DNA of 64,000 bases from Hetaerina americana (GCA_022747635.1 JAKTNV010000011.1:15061975-15125974), one strand, 5' to 3'. Counted from the first letter of the stretch, positions 47,651 through 61,079 are shown. Notes: a model not told the origin generated them from the letters alone. Program-made: numbers and translations.

Positions 47651-49689
47651 CCACCTCACACTTTGAAGGGTTGTTGATTGTGTTGTTCAGTTTAACGGAC
47701 TAAAAAAATAACTTGTATTTTTAATTAATAATATTTTGTTATATTTTTAATTAATAATAATGTGTAGATATTTTTGATTTTCCACTGTGGAGTCAGAGAC
47801 AAATCTTACCACCAGTAAAAGCATCCTAAAAAGATGGAGGAAGGTGTTGTAAAATTGTAAAAATTTTCTCTCAAGATATTCCTTCCATCTTCACAGTACA
47901 ATTGTTCTTCTCTTGACCAATATCTCCAAGCTACATAAAATTCATTTAGTTTTGAAGTTCTTTGTAAGAGAGAGACTTTTTTTTTATTTTCTTCTCCTGA
48001 TCAATCCATAGATTGTGTGGCAGCAACTCTCCATTCGTCATATTTTTCTGCCTTCCTTTTCGTTTATAAGCATTGTCTGTTTGTACAGTTCAAGTTCATG
48101 TACTGCCTTCCTTGGAGGGAGTTGCCCTCTCTCTAATCCACCTTTTATGCCATGAATCTCCTCTCATTGTTGCCTTTGTTTTATGCTCTTGATTTGTGCT
48201 TTCTCGGTTTTACTTTTGACTTTTGTATTATTTTAGGGCGTTGTTTGACTTGTTTTAACTTATTTGATTATTGCTTGTTTTGGAAATTCTATTTGGTTTT
48301 GATGTTTAAGTCAATTTTACTTTCACTTGATTTTTGCATTTGTTTTGATATCTGTTTGCTTTTGGTAATTGATTGTTTGAAATTTAATGGTTTTGCTTTT
48401 TTTTCACTTTTATAATAATTTCCAGCTTTCAATAGTTTTGATATTTTTTTATTGATTGGTTTGGCAAATCATGATATTTTTGGCTTTGCTAGCGTTTAAT
48501 TAATTGTTTAAATAGTATTTCACGATGGCCAGCTCATCAAAATCTTTCTCCATCCAAGGTAAGGCACCAAGAAGTCATACTTGTGAAGTTCTACGTGGAG
48601 TAAATCATTATTTTAATTTACGTGTTTTAAGATTTGACTATGAGGATAAAATTTAATTTCAAATCTGAATATTGATGTTTATGTGCTTCCCAATGTCACT
48701 AGAATCTGTGATTTTTGTCAATATTTAAGACAGTTTAAGTGCCATAACCAGAACAATCCTTTAAATTTCATGCTGCCACAATGAATTGCATCGTTTCAAT
48801 AATCATGGTGATTTGATGTGCAGTAAAAAGTCTTTTGAGAACAGAATCATATAAAACAGGAATGTTGTATACTATTTAACTTTTCTGTGAATTTATTAGG
48901 TTGCATCATGATGTGAATGACACCATTATTAACGGGCGATGGTGTTCACATTGTTTTAACCTCAAAATGAATTACTAATTCCCAATTAAGATTTCCAGTC
49001 CCTCCATTTTATCACCAATGTTCACTAACTATTTATCATAATCTGAACTTGACCTATTGTGCATGGTGAAATTACCTACACTTCAGAACAGTATATTTTC
49101 GCAAACCAAAAATAATGATATATTTCAAATTTTATGGAAAACAAGCATTACAATTTGTACCTCATCCTTAGCTATATAAAAAAAATATGAAGAGCAAAAT
49201 GAGCTTTTTTTAAACTTTCAAATTCTGATTTTTAACAAAAACAGTTATATTGATGGAGCAGAAAAATCGTGTATGGATTACCTGTAAGAGATATGTCAGC
49301 TCATGCATAATGAGAAATTTTCCATAAATGAATGTCAGCAAATGTACTGAAAACAAAATTGATCTGTTAGGAGCTCATGGAAATTGTATTTTACCATTTT
49401 GGTTATTTTTTCAAATTGTGGGATTTTGCTAGATTGAGTGATTTCAAAGAATTTAACTCCTGAGCAATATTGGCATTTACTTCGAGGTGTGAAGTTACTG
49501 TTTTGATGATGCATTAAAGGAAGCTGGTTCCTTTAAGTATGCATTTGGTTTTATTAGTTGACTTTTCTCCTTGAGAGGTGAGGTGTTCTGGCAATCCATT
49601 TTTAGATAGCTTAGAATTCTGGAGGGAATGAAATGCCCTTAGTTATGATCATTTTCTGCCCAAAGTTTCTTTTCTATGTGAATGAACAA
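47651..49689. other. Intron, no gene seen
   Basis: AT-rich sequence with a pyrimidine-rich, Leu/Phe-coding open frame at 48152-48415. I judge it to be compositional. Confidence 0.4.
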
Positions 49690-50400
49690 CAGATCCTGCA
49701 TTGAACGTCTTTCATTGTCTGGTTCAAGGTACTGCTAATGTGTCCTCCCCTTGCTCCTCTTCCTATCCACTTGCCCTTCTGGTGTCAACTTCAGGAGCTC
49801 GTCATGCCCTTCAATAGGTGCCCAACAAATTTCATCTTTGAACCATAAAGTTCAAAGTACTGCCCTCATGCCTTTGGCTCCACAGCTCAAAAGAATGTAG
49901 TATCCTCTCTTCTTTGATTCACATCATCCATGTTCCACAGCCATATAAAGCTGCTTTCCTAGCGCAGGTTATTAGAAGCCTTTTTTTCTTGTTAAAACTG
50001 TTGCTTTGGCCTGTCAAAAGCATACATACTTTGTTGAATGCAATTTTTATGTCATTATATTTGTTGCTTTTTTCAGCTTAACTTCATCCATACCTTGTGA
50101 TAATACTTATTGAAATATTTTCCAGCATGCATTTGAAATCTTCATTTTCTATCAAGATAGCTATGTCGACCACAAATCTGAGAATGTCTGTTCTTTTTCC
50201 TTGCACTGTTACTCGTACTTAATAAATGTGCCTCTTCATATCTTTCTCGATTTTCACTTCTCCTTGATTCATACCTTCATCCATTATAGCTTGCTCATTT
50301 CTATATAGATTACAAAGCAGTATTCTAACTCAATACCTGATGGCAGCTTTCTCGAAGTCTAAAAGCTTTTGTCCCGTCATCATATTCAAGGGCCATTCTA
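49690..50400 (-). mobile_element. LINE reverse-transcriptase tail fragment, minus strand
   Basis: The minus strand reads AFDKAKATVLTRKKG-like and ALYGCGTWMM-like pieces (about 50030-49920), then FKDEICWAPIEGHDELLKL and LTPEGQVDRKRSKGRT (about 49845-49745). This order, terminating in a G(K/Q)(V/R)..KR(S/G)(R/K)GR pattern, is the C-terminal region of a LINE protein. Frameshifts are frequent. Confidence 0.55.
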
Positions 50401-51637
50401 TGTTTGCAAATGCAATTTATGTTAAATATGTAGAATTCTATGTATGCTAGATATGCTGTATATGTTTGATGTAGGTGTCCTACTTGTGATTCTTATGAGA
50501 AAGTGAATTTTTTTTGGATATTTAGATGTGTATTTTGATCCAAATTTTAATTTAACTGTCACAAAATTTTGTCTGGAGTATTCTCACAGTCAGCGAAAAA
50601 TTGCGGTAGCTTCATCTGAAAATATTATCATATATTCAACAGTGATGCTATTTGTCAAAGAAATGAAATGCCATTCAAAGGGTGTACACATAAACAAAAT
50701 TGGTCGTATACTTTTGAATCATTAAATATAAAATAATTCTTAGTCATTATTGGCATGCATAAAAAATTTGAATGCATGCATGTAGTTGGTTGTACAAGAA
50801 GTTTTTAAGCTCTTCAAATATTAATTGAATGTAGTCTTTAATGAATTACTTCCCTGGTATTGTTGCTCACCCTCTTAAAAAACAGTCAATATTATTTATT
50901 GTTTTTTTGATCCAGTAAGTTCTTAAATATGTGGAACAGTTTTAATTCCCTGTTGTTGTCAAACATAATTATTTTGAAGTTTATTAGTATGAATGAATAC
51001 ACTCCATAGTGCATAATAGTTATTTTCTCAAAAATTGTTGTATGGGTGAAAAGTTTTCCATCTTTTAAAAAGGCATCAGAACAATCACTCATAATTGACC
51101 TAAGTTATAGTAAGGTCTTGGCTATTGCAAACTGGCAGAGAAGAGTTGGAAATTATTAACAATTCGCAGTTAAAACTATCATGGTTGTGGAGAGTCTCAA
51201 GGGTGCAAGAAAATCTTTATGTCAAATGAACAAGAAGAGGTTGAATTGTCATGGTACGGACTGAGATTATTACATTGCCCATTTATGATCTTCCCCTATC
51301 TAACTCCTCCTTCCTTCCATGTTTCGTACCGCATTCCTGGAAATATCTATTTCCAATCATTTGAAAGATATTATTAGTTAATAATAATCAATGTTGTTAT
51401 CACCTATGCATAAGTATGCATATGTGAGCATGTGTATGTAAGAGAGAAAAAAGTGGTTAAACAATTGTTATGGTGGAGATATGTTAACATATTCTTGAAG
51501 CTACAAACTGTGCTACAAATGCAGTTACAAATGTGTGTGTATGCATAGACATGTATGGATGAACCTCTCATTCATCATCCTCTTAATGCATTAGTAGACC
51601 TCTTAGATACATCTCATGCTAAGATATATTTATTATA
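50401..51637. other. Intron, no gene seen
   Basis: AT-rich sequence with nothing recognisable. It ends at the TA that flanks the second Tigger element. Confidence 0.45.
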
Positions 51638-52199
51638 CAGTAAATCCTCACTAATCCAGGCCCAGTTAATCTGGGAAAGGTCCAGCCATGTAGGGCAGGT
51701 GGTTTCTAATGGGTCACACAGTGGCGGCACTGTAGTACTTTGTGAAAAGTAATGTTTTACTTGCTTCCTCTGGGCTTGAATGAAAACCATATTCAAATAA
51801 TTCATCATTTTTCCTGTAGCGTTTTAAATTATAAATTTCCAGTGCTACATGATGCAAATAATTCACTTGTTCTTCAAAATACCATACTCTGCATAATCAT
51901 GACTAATTTGTCTTTGATTGATGGCCAGTTCTTTCCATGTGCTTTTGTAACTTCCGAATCACATAGCTAATTTAATTGAGTTCTTCTAACACTAAAGTGG
52001 TGCGACAAAAATTGCACCAATAAAGTGTAACCCTAAAAGAAGGCAAATACCATTGAGCACTGTCGGTGAGATGAAGGTTGTTGAGAATTTAGATTCTGGG
52101 ACTCCTACCTCTAGTGTGGTATTGCTTAACAGACTGTGTCTGATCTAAACAAGGAGGAGGATACCATAAACCTTAGAAAACAGTGTGATTACTGGAAGA

Positions 52200-53290
52200 T
52201 GAAAACCTGGAAGAAGCCGTCCGCCAGTGGTGTGCATAGCAGGGATCAAGTGGTGTAGGAATACATGGCAGTAAAACTCAAGATGCAGCTCAAAATCTTG
52301 CCCAACCCTTGCATGTAGAGGAACTAATTGTGAGTAGTGATTGGCTATGGTGGTGTAGAAGGAGACATAATTTTTGTCATTAAAGATTGTCTGGTGAAGT
52401 GATGAGTGCTAATAGTGATGCATTTGGACCATTTAGGATAAAATGGGCTGCACTGATGACTGAATATGAATGACAATTATGTCAAATGTATAATGCAGAT
52501 GAAATGGGCCTGGAGGGTTTTTCTAGAAGGCATGTGAGCTTTACAAAGTGAATCCAAGGTTTCTGAACCAAAACTCAGTCTGGAAATGATCTCTGTACTT
52601 CTGTGTGCTAATGCAGATGGCAGCCACAGTTGAAGAGTGTTGTTATGAGAAAAACATTTTGACAACTCTGAGCTCTGAGGAAAATAATGATGAAATCAAT
52701 GTACTTTATAGCAATGTGGCAAATGTGTATTTGAATTTATCACAATGGACTGCTTCTGCAATCACTTTGTTGCTAAAGTTGAGAATTACCTAATCAATGT
52801 TCTGGGTATTCAAGATGATTAAGTGAAACCTCTTTTAATTTTGGGCAATTCCTCCTCCCATCCCAACATTGACTATTGTTGCAGCAGGATGTATGGTTAC
52901 TATGCCGTCAAATACAACTTCATTATTTCAGCAGATGGATCAAGGAGTACTTATTGCTTGCGAAGGTTTGCAGGTGGAAGTGCTAGAATCAATTGATGAA
53001 ATTGAAGATTGAAGGGGGCAGGGAGCAGTAATAATTATAAAGTAAGAACAGTTCTGATAATAGATAACATTTGAAGTCTGTGTGCTTCATCTGGGCTGAT
53101 TATTGGAGGTAGGTGAAGCAATGCACTGTTAGAAATAATTTTACGGAGAAATAACGTGAACGAAGAGGAGGTTGATTTCAACTTCACAGCATTTGAACTT
53201 GAAGAATATCATAGGCTTTTGCAACCTGCAGAATAAATATCCTTGACTGTTAAATACGTTGGGGACTGGTTTCATGTTGATGAAGGTGAT
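52200..53290 (+). pseudogene. Tigger/Jerky-like transposase remnant in copy 2
   Basis: The same decayed transposase as in copy 1, with different lesions. Motif order is HTH (WLWWCRRRHNF), GPFRIKWAALMTEYE, the YNADEMGLEG stretch that carries the presumed first catalytic Asp, QQMDQGV, and finally EEVDFNFTAFELEEYHRL and VGDWFHVDEGD. Some signatures remain better here than in copy 1; for example YNADEMGL is closer to the family consensus. Stops prevent translation. Confidence 0.65.
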
Positions 53291-53639
53291 CTGCAATAAC
53301 AAAAATTTATAAAGAAAGAAATAGCTGAGAGTGATTCAGCAGTGAGAAATTTCTCTTTGGAATCTGATGAAGAACCTGTTGAAAAACGAGTTAAAATCTT
53401 GAAGGTCTGATAGAGGCTGGATACTGCCATTAATGTTATAGATAAAATGAGGGATGCAGACATGCTACACAATTATGCACATTTTGAAATCTAAAGAAGA
53501 TTGTAATTCATAAGCAGCTCCAAAGAAGCAAGCAAAGTAATAATATGCAGCTTTATCAAAACACTTCCCTCAAAATTTTAAAGTTCTTTCCAATATTGGT
53601 TGTTAATTTTCCTTTTTCATTAATTATTTGATTATTTTG

Positions 53640-55350
53640 GAGAGCAGGGAAAAATCATAACTTGGAGATGATCAGTTTAGGTTCATTAAACAGAGAGACA
53701 CACATAATGCCATAGCAGTATTGAGGTCACAGCCCACTAATAGTGATGAACATTCAATCAGGATGTCATTTTTGTTTGGTTGATTTCGAGGTGATCAATA
53801 TACTGAATTGGGCAGACTTAATAAATGTATTGCAGAAATTAGGAATAGATTGGATGGACTAATCTGCAATCTGTACATGCGTCAGGTGCGAGTGGAGGAT
53901 GGAAAGCCAAGAGAGGCAGTGTTAGGAAGAGATGTTAGGCAGGGTAGTTCATTATTAACTCTGCTGTTCAACATGTATGTGTAGGAAATGATTAAAGAGG
54001 CTTGGGAAGAACTGGAGATGGGAATTAAAGACAGTGGGGAATTCATTGAACCAGTTAGGTTTGCAGATGATCAAGCTCTATTAAATGAGTTTGTAATTTT
54101 CCAATGACTTTATTTTATGGAAAACTTGATTCCCTGACTTGCAACATCAGGTACAAGTTACACTTCTAAGTCAGTGATCGTGGCTTTTTCGGTTAAGCCA
54201 AGGATAGTTAGTTGGTGGCGCCTTGCTTATGACTAAGCATTGGGTCTGGTCTAGGTCATGGGAGTTAGGGGTTAGGGACGGGAGGCTACGTAGAACTGTT
54301 AGATTTGTTTACCCTTGAGGAGAAGGATGGTTATGTTGGAGGTGAGGTGAGTGGAAAGTGGAAGATGGGTTGAGGGATTTTTCAAAGTGAAAGTTGTTGG
54401 TCGAGGAAAAAGAAAACATGCTGGAAAAATGGTGGTGCCTAGGTTTTACTTCCACCCTCTCCCCTGTCTGAAGGGTATACATGTAACTTGTACCTGATGA
54501 TGCCGCAAGTCGGTAAAACGTGCTGTACCATAACATGAAGTTGGTGGAAAATTACAAACTCATTTAATATGGACATCAAACAATTACACGAAGTGAAGCC
54601 TGAAAGTGTAAAGCGTAGATCAAGCTTAAGCCTATCTAGTTGTAAATCAGTCAAGGAATTGCAAGCATTGATGAGTGCATTGGAAAGTCAGTGCGATAGG
54701 AATGGGATGAGAATAATGTAACCAAAACAAAGGTTATGTGGTTTTATAGGAAGGGAAAAACTGAACAAAATGTTAAAATAGGTTAGCAAAAACTAGAGCG
54801 AGTGGAAAAGTTTACTTCTCTTGGAAATGTTTTAGATCAAAATAGTCAAGTAGAAGGAACATTAGATGAAGTATTGCAATTGGCAAAGGGACTTCCAAAG
54901 GATGAGGGAAATGATGACTGGAATGTTAAGTAGGGATGTTAAAAAACAGTTCGTCAGAACTTAAAAATGGGGAATTGTTTTGTATGGTGTGGAAACATGG
55001 TCTGGATTGGAGGCTTTTGAAGTGTGGATATGGAGAAGGGTGAAAAGGTGAAATGGACGGATAGGAAAACAAACCAGGGAAGAAATGACTGTTATATAGA
55101 GGTGAACATTAGGCTAGCGTGAAAGTGGTGGGAATGAAATAGTCATGTTGGGTAGAGTGAAGGAAAGAAGAAAGTATGCAAAATTAGAGATGGATGAATT
55201 TTAGTGCTGAATGTCAGGTTGTGCTTTGTTAGATTAGACAAGTGAAATTATCGTTGTACCATTATATAGGCTGCGCTCATCAAAGGCCTACATTAACTAT
55301 TAGAACATCAGTAATAATAATTATCATTCAATTTGTCTCTATAATATTTC
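53640..55350 (+). mobile_element. LINE reverse-transcriptase fragment nested in Tigger copy 2
   Basis: The plus strand reads RNRLDGLICNLYMRQVRVED and GRDVRQGSSLLTLLFNMYV (about 53840-53985), then PVRFADDQALL at about 54050-54083. FADD is the catalytic motif of the reverse-transcriptase palm. After a foldback insertion it continues with KELQALMSALESQCDRNGMR (about 54654-54715), KLERVEKFTSLGNVLDQ (about 54785-54840) and VLYGVETWSGLEAF (about 54980-55020). It is stop-containing and inactive. It carries the only RT active-site motif that I see in the window. Confidence 0.75.
54081..54567. mobile_element. TTAA-flanked foldback/MITE inserted into the LINE
   Basis: A 487-bp segment is bounded by TTAA at 54081-54084 and 54564-54567. 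The outer 23 bases including TTAA are perfectly inverted (next bases ATGAGTTTGTAATTTTCCA). Inverted similarity continues, with mismatches, for about 90 nt on each side, including CAGGTACAAGTTACA and its complement. It interrupts the LINE reading directly after FADDQALL. The TTAA target suggests mobilisation by a piggyBac-type enzyme, although the ends lack the usual CCC start. Confidence 0.65.
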
Positions 55351-56329
55351 TCTCACTTTGGATTGGATAGAATTCATTCATGGAAAATGATATCAGCATC
55401 TAGCTTTTAAATTTCGATAAAATAATCATCTAGTGCTGGAAAACCATTAAGAAACAATCTCAACATGATTTCAGTGTTATAATATGTATTAGGCTAGCGC
55501 AGATCATGGGATTGTTATGAACTAATTTCCACCCTAATTATCATAAGAATGAGAATTAATGCTCTCACAGCACTTAACTTTGACCCCCTTCATTTATGCA
55601 TAAAATCTTAACTTAAAAAAAAAATTTTTTAGCGGAACTCATTTCCCATTTATCATAACATTGTCATGTAGAAATAATAAGCTGTAATATCCTTAAATAT
55701 TATTCCAAGATGGTTAATTGTTACATGCATGTTTCTTCTGAGTATAATATAATTGAAGTATGCAAGAGAGCAGAGTTGGTCAAGCATTGTGTCAGCGCTA
55801 CTATAATATACTAAAGAAAACTAGCTCAATTTTCTATGGTCAAACTTGCATTTATTAAATAAACACTTAATTGATTCATTGAATGCATTTAAATAGATGA
55901 AGTGAATGGGATAAAATCATTGTTAAATTAGCTAATGAAACATTTTAATTGTTGAGGGCAGTTACTAGAAAATAAGTTATCTAAATACTCGGGACATTTT
56001 GAAATGTATTTTATTCAATTAGCATTTTGCCAACTGTACATTTAAGTCTTCCTGTTCATCATGTAAAATCATCCTAAGTCATCAGCGATTAAATGTGCAC
56101 TAGAATAGTGGTGCAAAATTCTCAGCAGGGTTACATATTTTCAATTCCCATATTATTCCGAATTCCGAATTTGGCTAATATTCCAGACAACCTCTGGCCC
56201 AATATAGTCTGGATTAGCAAGGGTTTACTGCATGTTTACACACACACCAATATGTATGTTTGCTTTGCTTCTCCATGTGTCAAGCAAGACACATGACCCA
56301 ATAGGCCGGCAGTGGAGAAGGTAGATTCC

Positions 56330-56410
56330 CTTTGGGAAAAGAGATTCCTTGATCAGGACTTGAACCACGTACTCCTTCACAGGCCAATGCATGAGAAATA
56401 TCTTGTAGGC
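56330..56410 (-). repeat. Possible tRNA-derived SINE head, minus strand
   Basis: The minus strand has a B-box-like GGTTCAAGTCC with upstream sequence ATTGGCCTGTGAAGGAG resembling tRNA-derived SINE heads. The A-box is not clear, so this is tentative. Confidence 0.3.
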
Positions 56411-58914
56411 ACACAAATAGAGTAAGAGGATGAGGCATGAGAAGTTTTATGATTTTGTGAAAATTGTATGTAATGTTTGTTTTTCGGGAAACATTATTGG
56501 AGTAGCAATTTTCAGAAATGAATTTTTGGAAGAGCAATTTTAGGCAAATGATTTTTGGAGCATATTTATTGAAAAAAGAATTCAGAAAAATTATTGCTGA
56601 AATTTCAATTAAATTGATTCTTTGGTCTGAAATGGTGATTTTGTAATGGATCAAATAATTGAAATTAGGATTTTGTAACATATGGCTGCTTCTAATAATA
56701 GCTACCTGAAAAGTTGCATTTTGCTATGAAATGCCATTCACCAGAACAAATGTAATTGTTGAATAATAATGAATAATATCTGTGTGTTCTACTCAACTTT
56801 TTGGGTCCATGCTGGCTTAATCTAATGCCTCCAGATTCTGTGTATGGAATGTTAAAGAGGATTGTGTGATGTTATATCGGTTTTGACGATGATATTTTTG
56901 TAAATAAATTGTGAAAAGTGTGCAACCTTAACAATAGTGTTACCATATGAGGAGAACTCTTTGGTAGATCTTTTTCTTTTGGTCCTGATGCGCCCTTTTG
57001 TCTCTTCTATTTTTCACTCTTGCTGCTTATTGATATTTGTAGCCAGTTGAATTGTAGTGCATTATAAAGATTTTGCTTAAAATTTTTGTTTTTATTAATC
57101 TTGTGTAGATTCACAATTGTATGCATATTTTGCTTTATAATTATTTGTATTATTTTATTTTTAATTAATGACTGCTCCCTCAGATCATTTCTCAGTTATT
57201 CTCATTGCCCCTCTACTGGTATAAGTTTACCTTTATCAATAATAAAGTGATGCATTCCCAGACTGGTACATGTGCTGGCATTTTTTTTTAGTTGTCCCAA
57301 TGTAGTAATAACTATAATGACTTTGGAACATTCCTGAGATGATTTCAATCAATAGGTTTCGATCATACTGCTAAACTTTCAGTTTAGCTGTTAAATGTTT
57401 CTATATTGCTCTACTTTATGAATTATTTGGTGCATACATGAAAACATGGTGATAGTTCATGTGGCCAATTTAGACTTCAGGGAAGTGATTAGTTGAGATG
57501 CATCACACTCCTGTCTGGAATGTCATTGGTGACTAATTCATGAAAACTGGTTTTTAATCCAGCTTTGAATTGCTTTAGTCATGGAATTGCAAGAGTCAAG
57601 AATCATAAAATTGCTTCGAGAGTGTGGCAGTTTATGCTTTCCCCAGTAGAACTATTATTTGACATTCACATAAGTTGTTTCTAATGTTTGGCTGTTACCA
57701 TTGAAAGAATTTAAAAAACAAGGAAATTTTATGCATTATTTATTTTTGCTTGTTTGGATTTTAGTTTTTATATTGTAGTAGAGCATATTTTTGGTCACAG
57801 TAGTTCCTAGAAAGTAATAATGGCTGCTCCATATGCTTCACTATTTTTCCATTTAATTATGTTGTGTTCATGCTTATTCCTCCTATGATCGAGTAGCTTC
57901 TTATCCCCTCCCCCCCAAATGAATAAATCAACTTTGCCACACTTGTTGGTTTGGTTTTTTGCCCAAAACTGACATAGAGAAACCTATTTATTATCATTTA
58001 ATATTGTATTTTCCTCACTCTCCAGTAAGCTCACTGAGCAGCATTGCAAAATAATGTTTTCTGCATGTCAGCATTAAAATTTGTAATTTAAATTTAGTGA
58101 CCTTCAGTTAATTTGTGTTATAGATATTATCTGTTGAACTTGCTCTAATTTTTTTATTAACCCTGTTCTTTTTGCCGGCATCCTCCTCTGACCCAACTAC
58201 CTCATCTCCTGTAAAACCATCTCAAATTTCCTTGCTGCTTGCTTTGTTAATTTCGAATTGATTTCCTTAATGTCTTCCCACCAAAACTCATGACTTCATG
58301 AACACTATAAATGATTTCATGGCTGGAATTTGACATTTTTACATTCTTGCTTAACACATCTACTTTCCTTGAAAAATGTACTGCATGGTTTTTTTTTCTG
58401 TTGATTTTTGCATGAATACTTATGCTCCGTCTCCAAAAATTACTTATTATTTTGCAATGTGTCATAACGTAAAATTTCTTTATTTCTTGTCTCTCTATGC
58501 TTCATTTATAAAATGAATGGATGATAAAACACAAATTTGAAATGAAACATGACTGACTAAATTTCAATGCAAAAATATTCTTCATATACCATTTTGATTG
58601 GTGAAATTATATTTAAAAAATTTTAATCTGCTATCACTTTTGACAATTTTGACTTGATAAAATTATTCTGTAACACAACTGTCTTATCTATCTATACTTT
58701 GAAAAACTATGACCCTCTTAATTGAAATTTTTCTATGTGATATCTCTATTGATGGCTCTGGATTTTCTGCTTTATTTTGCTTTCTCCTTATATTATTAAC
58801 TCAACACCCTTTTAACTGCATCGTTAAACCGCCCTTCTCTCTCTCCTCACCTAATCCTCTCCTTGCCCTTTCTCCTTTCAAATCCCCTTGGATTTCCATC
58901 GAACTGTACTTCAG
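56411..58914. other. Last part of the long intron before the CXXC exon
   Basis: No gene seen. From about 58830 the sequence becomes strongly pyrimidine-rich and leads to the acceptor GTACTTCAG at 58914. Confidence 0.5.
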
Positions 58915-59253
58915 CTCCAACGTCCTGGCAGTGTGCCTCAAGAATCTCATCCGGAGGAAGAGTATTTTGATGAAGACTCCAGCAGTCCCCCTACACCTCG
59001 CTTGGGGACCTCAGGAGGGACTTATCGTGTCAAACGGCGTAGGTGTGGCATGTGCAAAGGGTGTATGGTGAAAGACAATTGTGGCAATTGTGCCCCATGC
59101 CGCAACTCGAAGACGCACCAGGTGTGCCGCATGAGGCGATGTCGAACCCTGCAGTCGGATTGGTCCTCGGGTGGGACTTCTCGGACAGTCTCTCCGGAGC
59201 CTGGTCCCGTCAATGTGCCCCTTGAAACTCCACCTTTGACTCATGCCTCTAAG
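58915..59253 (+). CDS. Exon encoding a TET/CXXC4/5-type CXXC zinc finger (possible ZMYND8 3' exon or Tet-like gene)
   Basis: A 339-nt open exon, phase 0 on both sides, with a pyrimidine-rich acceptor and donor AAG/GTTTGT at 59254. It starts LQRPGSVPQESHPEEEYFDE, then SSSPPTPRLG, and reaches the finger at 59032-59154: KRRRCGMCKGCMVKDNCGNC followed by APCRNSKTHQVCRMRRC. All eight zinc-binding cysteines of a CXXC domain are present. The KFGG segment of the DNMT1/MLL/KDM2 class is missing and the C-terminal pattern KTHQVC..RRC follows TET1/TET3/CXXC4/CXXC5, so CpG or related DNA binding is expected. The rest is a Ser/Pro-rich linker. The first Met is inside the finger, so this cannot be a first coding exon. 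Its phase fits the MYND exon at 22208-22357, and I found no other convincing coding exon between. Either the ZMYND8 product has an added CXXC module, or an unseen small exon of a Tet-like gene lies upstream. The exon itself is much surer than its gene. Confidence 0.9.
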
Positions 59254-59552
59254 GTTTGTGTCTCAAATCATCTTAAGTGTGTCAAGACCATGAAATGGAA
59301 TTTCCCACTCCCCTTCTCCCTCCCCCTCAGTTAATTGCACATGCACACACACATATGAATGGAAGAGTAGTATTGAGTATTTCTACTCATGTTCAACTTT
59401 CCCTTAATTTCAGGAAGCTTTCGAATGTTAACCCATGAAAGAATTCAGGCATTAATATGAAAACATTTTTGGAAAATGTTTTCACGGGCAGGTCTCGTAA
59501 AGAATTCACACATTCCTGTAATTCAAGGAATATATTTAGTTTGCCAATAGTT
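59254..59552. other. Intron start after the CXXC exon
   Basis: Nothing recognisable apart from a short complementary pair AACATTTTTGGAAAATGTT around 59461-59481, which is a small palindrome. Confidence 0.5.
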
Positions 59553-59825
59553 GCTAGGGTGGTAGTCCAGTGGGTGGACCCCTGGGCTATTGACCGGAGG
59601 GCCCAGGTTCGATTCCCGGGAATGCTTCTAGGCACCCTCGGCTGCACCTAAGCTGTATGTTATTTTGGTTACCAGATCTTCCTGGGATACCACGAGTGGC
59701 ACAGAGAAAGTAACCAACCCCATATTATCCTGTTTTTTGAATTTTGCCCAGGCTTAGTATTAGATGAGCTCTGCCCTCATCTATCAAACCAGTCTTTGGT
59801 TTGATTACTGTGGTATTTTTTGGTA
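59553..59825 (+). mobile_element. tRNA-derived SINE, near full length
   Basis: The tRNA-like head at about 59553-59625 has an A-box (TGGTAGTCCAGTGGG) and a B-box (GGTTCGATTCC). The body follows with CCAGATCTTCCTGGGATACC, TGGCACAGAGAAAGTAACC and CAAACCAGTCTTTGGTTTG. The body corresponds to the truncated copy at 29965-30180, which defines a family in this genome. RNA polymerase III transcription from the internal boxes is what the family normally uses. Confidence 0.75.
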
Positions 59826-61079
59826 ATAACTGCTAATAGTCAAATTAGCTACCCTAAGCTATAACTTAAATAATTTTATTTAAAGATAGGCGCACAAAAA
59901 TACAGCACTAATATGGACTATAATTTAAATTCTAATTAAAATTTTTGGGAATCTTTGATTGGGATTTTAATTATTAAATGAATTATACTTTTTTAAGCTT
60001 TCTTTATAGAACCTAATTAATGGAACCAACATGATGGAGCACTACTTTTGAAAACTTGTCAATCAAGATCAGCATGGAAACATGGTCAACAAGTTTTCAC
60101 AAGTTGTGGTCCATTATGTCAGTCCCATTCATTGCAGTGAAGCATCCTTTTATTAATATGCAGGATTATTCTTAAATGCAAAGCTTAAATAGTGACACTG
60201 TTCTAGATTAAAATAAAACAAATAGTGACTTGTAATATACTGATGGCAGAAACCTGGTGGAGTATGGCAGCATTAGCTCATACAACATTGAGGCAGTCCC
60301 TCAATATGGAGTTGAAAATCAGGAATAATGTGGATAATGCAATGAGAAATGACTAATGATTTTGTGATGCTAGCTTGGTTTGCAATATGCAAACTACCAA
60401 TTATCTTTTTGTTGACCAGCGATTATTGGTGCAATTTTGAAACATCATTTCTGAACCATTTTTAACTCATTAGAAACCATTCATTTTGTTTAAATCAAAT
60501 CTTTGGTCTGTGAAATTTTTATTTGCCATGTACTTCTATTTTCATTACTTCCTTTTACTCTTAAATGTTACCAATGGTTGTTTATTATTACTCTATGTGT
60601 CACATTTGCATTGTTCCTTGATATAATGCTGCCATATACTATCCAAATAGTAGTGGTGGAAATGTATTTGGGGTCTATTAGCATTTGGTGTATAGCAAGA
60701 TAATATTAATTAAAGTTTTTAGATGACTAAGAACCATTTTGTCTAACGATTTTGCAGTTAATTCAATTAGAAAGAAGGTAGATGGTAATGAAAATTTTAT
60801 TCAGTCATTAGAAAACCATTGCATCCATAGTAGCCTTCTCCCCATGTTATAGACCTTTAAGAAATAGTTGTGTGGAAGTTTAGTCTTGTACTTGTTTGGA
60901 ATAATATTGTTATGCCACATAATGATTTATCTATTTCTCATATTTAGCATCTAATTAAACTTATTATTATTATTAGCCATAGTCCACTGGTTATATTTTT
61001 AATTGACAGAGGGGAGCACTGCTACACTTCTAAGTCATGTCCAGCATGACATTAAAAACCATAAAAACAAATGTTCCAA
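59826..61079. other. Intron, no gene seen
   Basis: AT-rich sequence. No exon, RNA or repeat that I can support. Confidence 0.45.

Larger units (their letters stand above)
51638..56230 (+). mobile_element. Degenerate Tigger/Jerky-type DNA transposon, copy 2, with nested insertions
   Basis: The left end is CAGTAAATCCTCACTAATCC at 51638, preceded by TA; the right end is the mirror, finishing GGGTTTACTG at 56230. The left 2 kb follow the first copy (2024 onward) closely, including the HTH region (about 52250-52400), the TVEECCYEKNILTTLSSEEN segment (52620 onward) and QQMDQGVLIACEGLQV (about 52930-52975). A stretch of about 1.7 kb (53640-55350) with LINE sequence has no counterpart in copy 1. Homology resumes at about 55350 (GGATAGAATTCATTCATGG). 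Confidence 0.8.

Noticed and set aside
48152..48415. Possible membrane protein (Leu/Phe-rich open frame)
   Set aside because: The frame is in a T-rich stretch; hydrophobicity follows from base composition and no splice-compatible neighbours exist.
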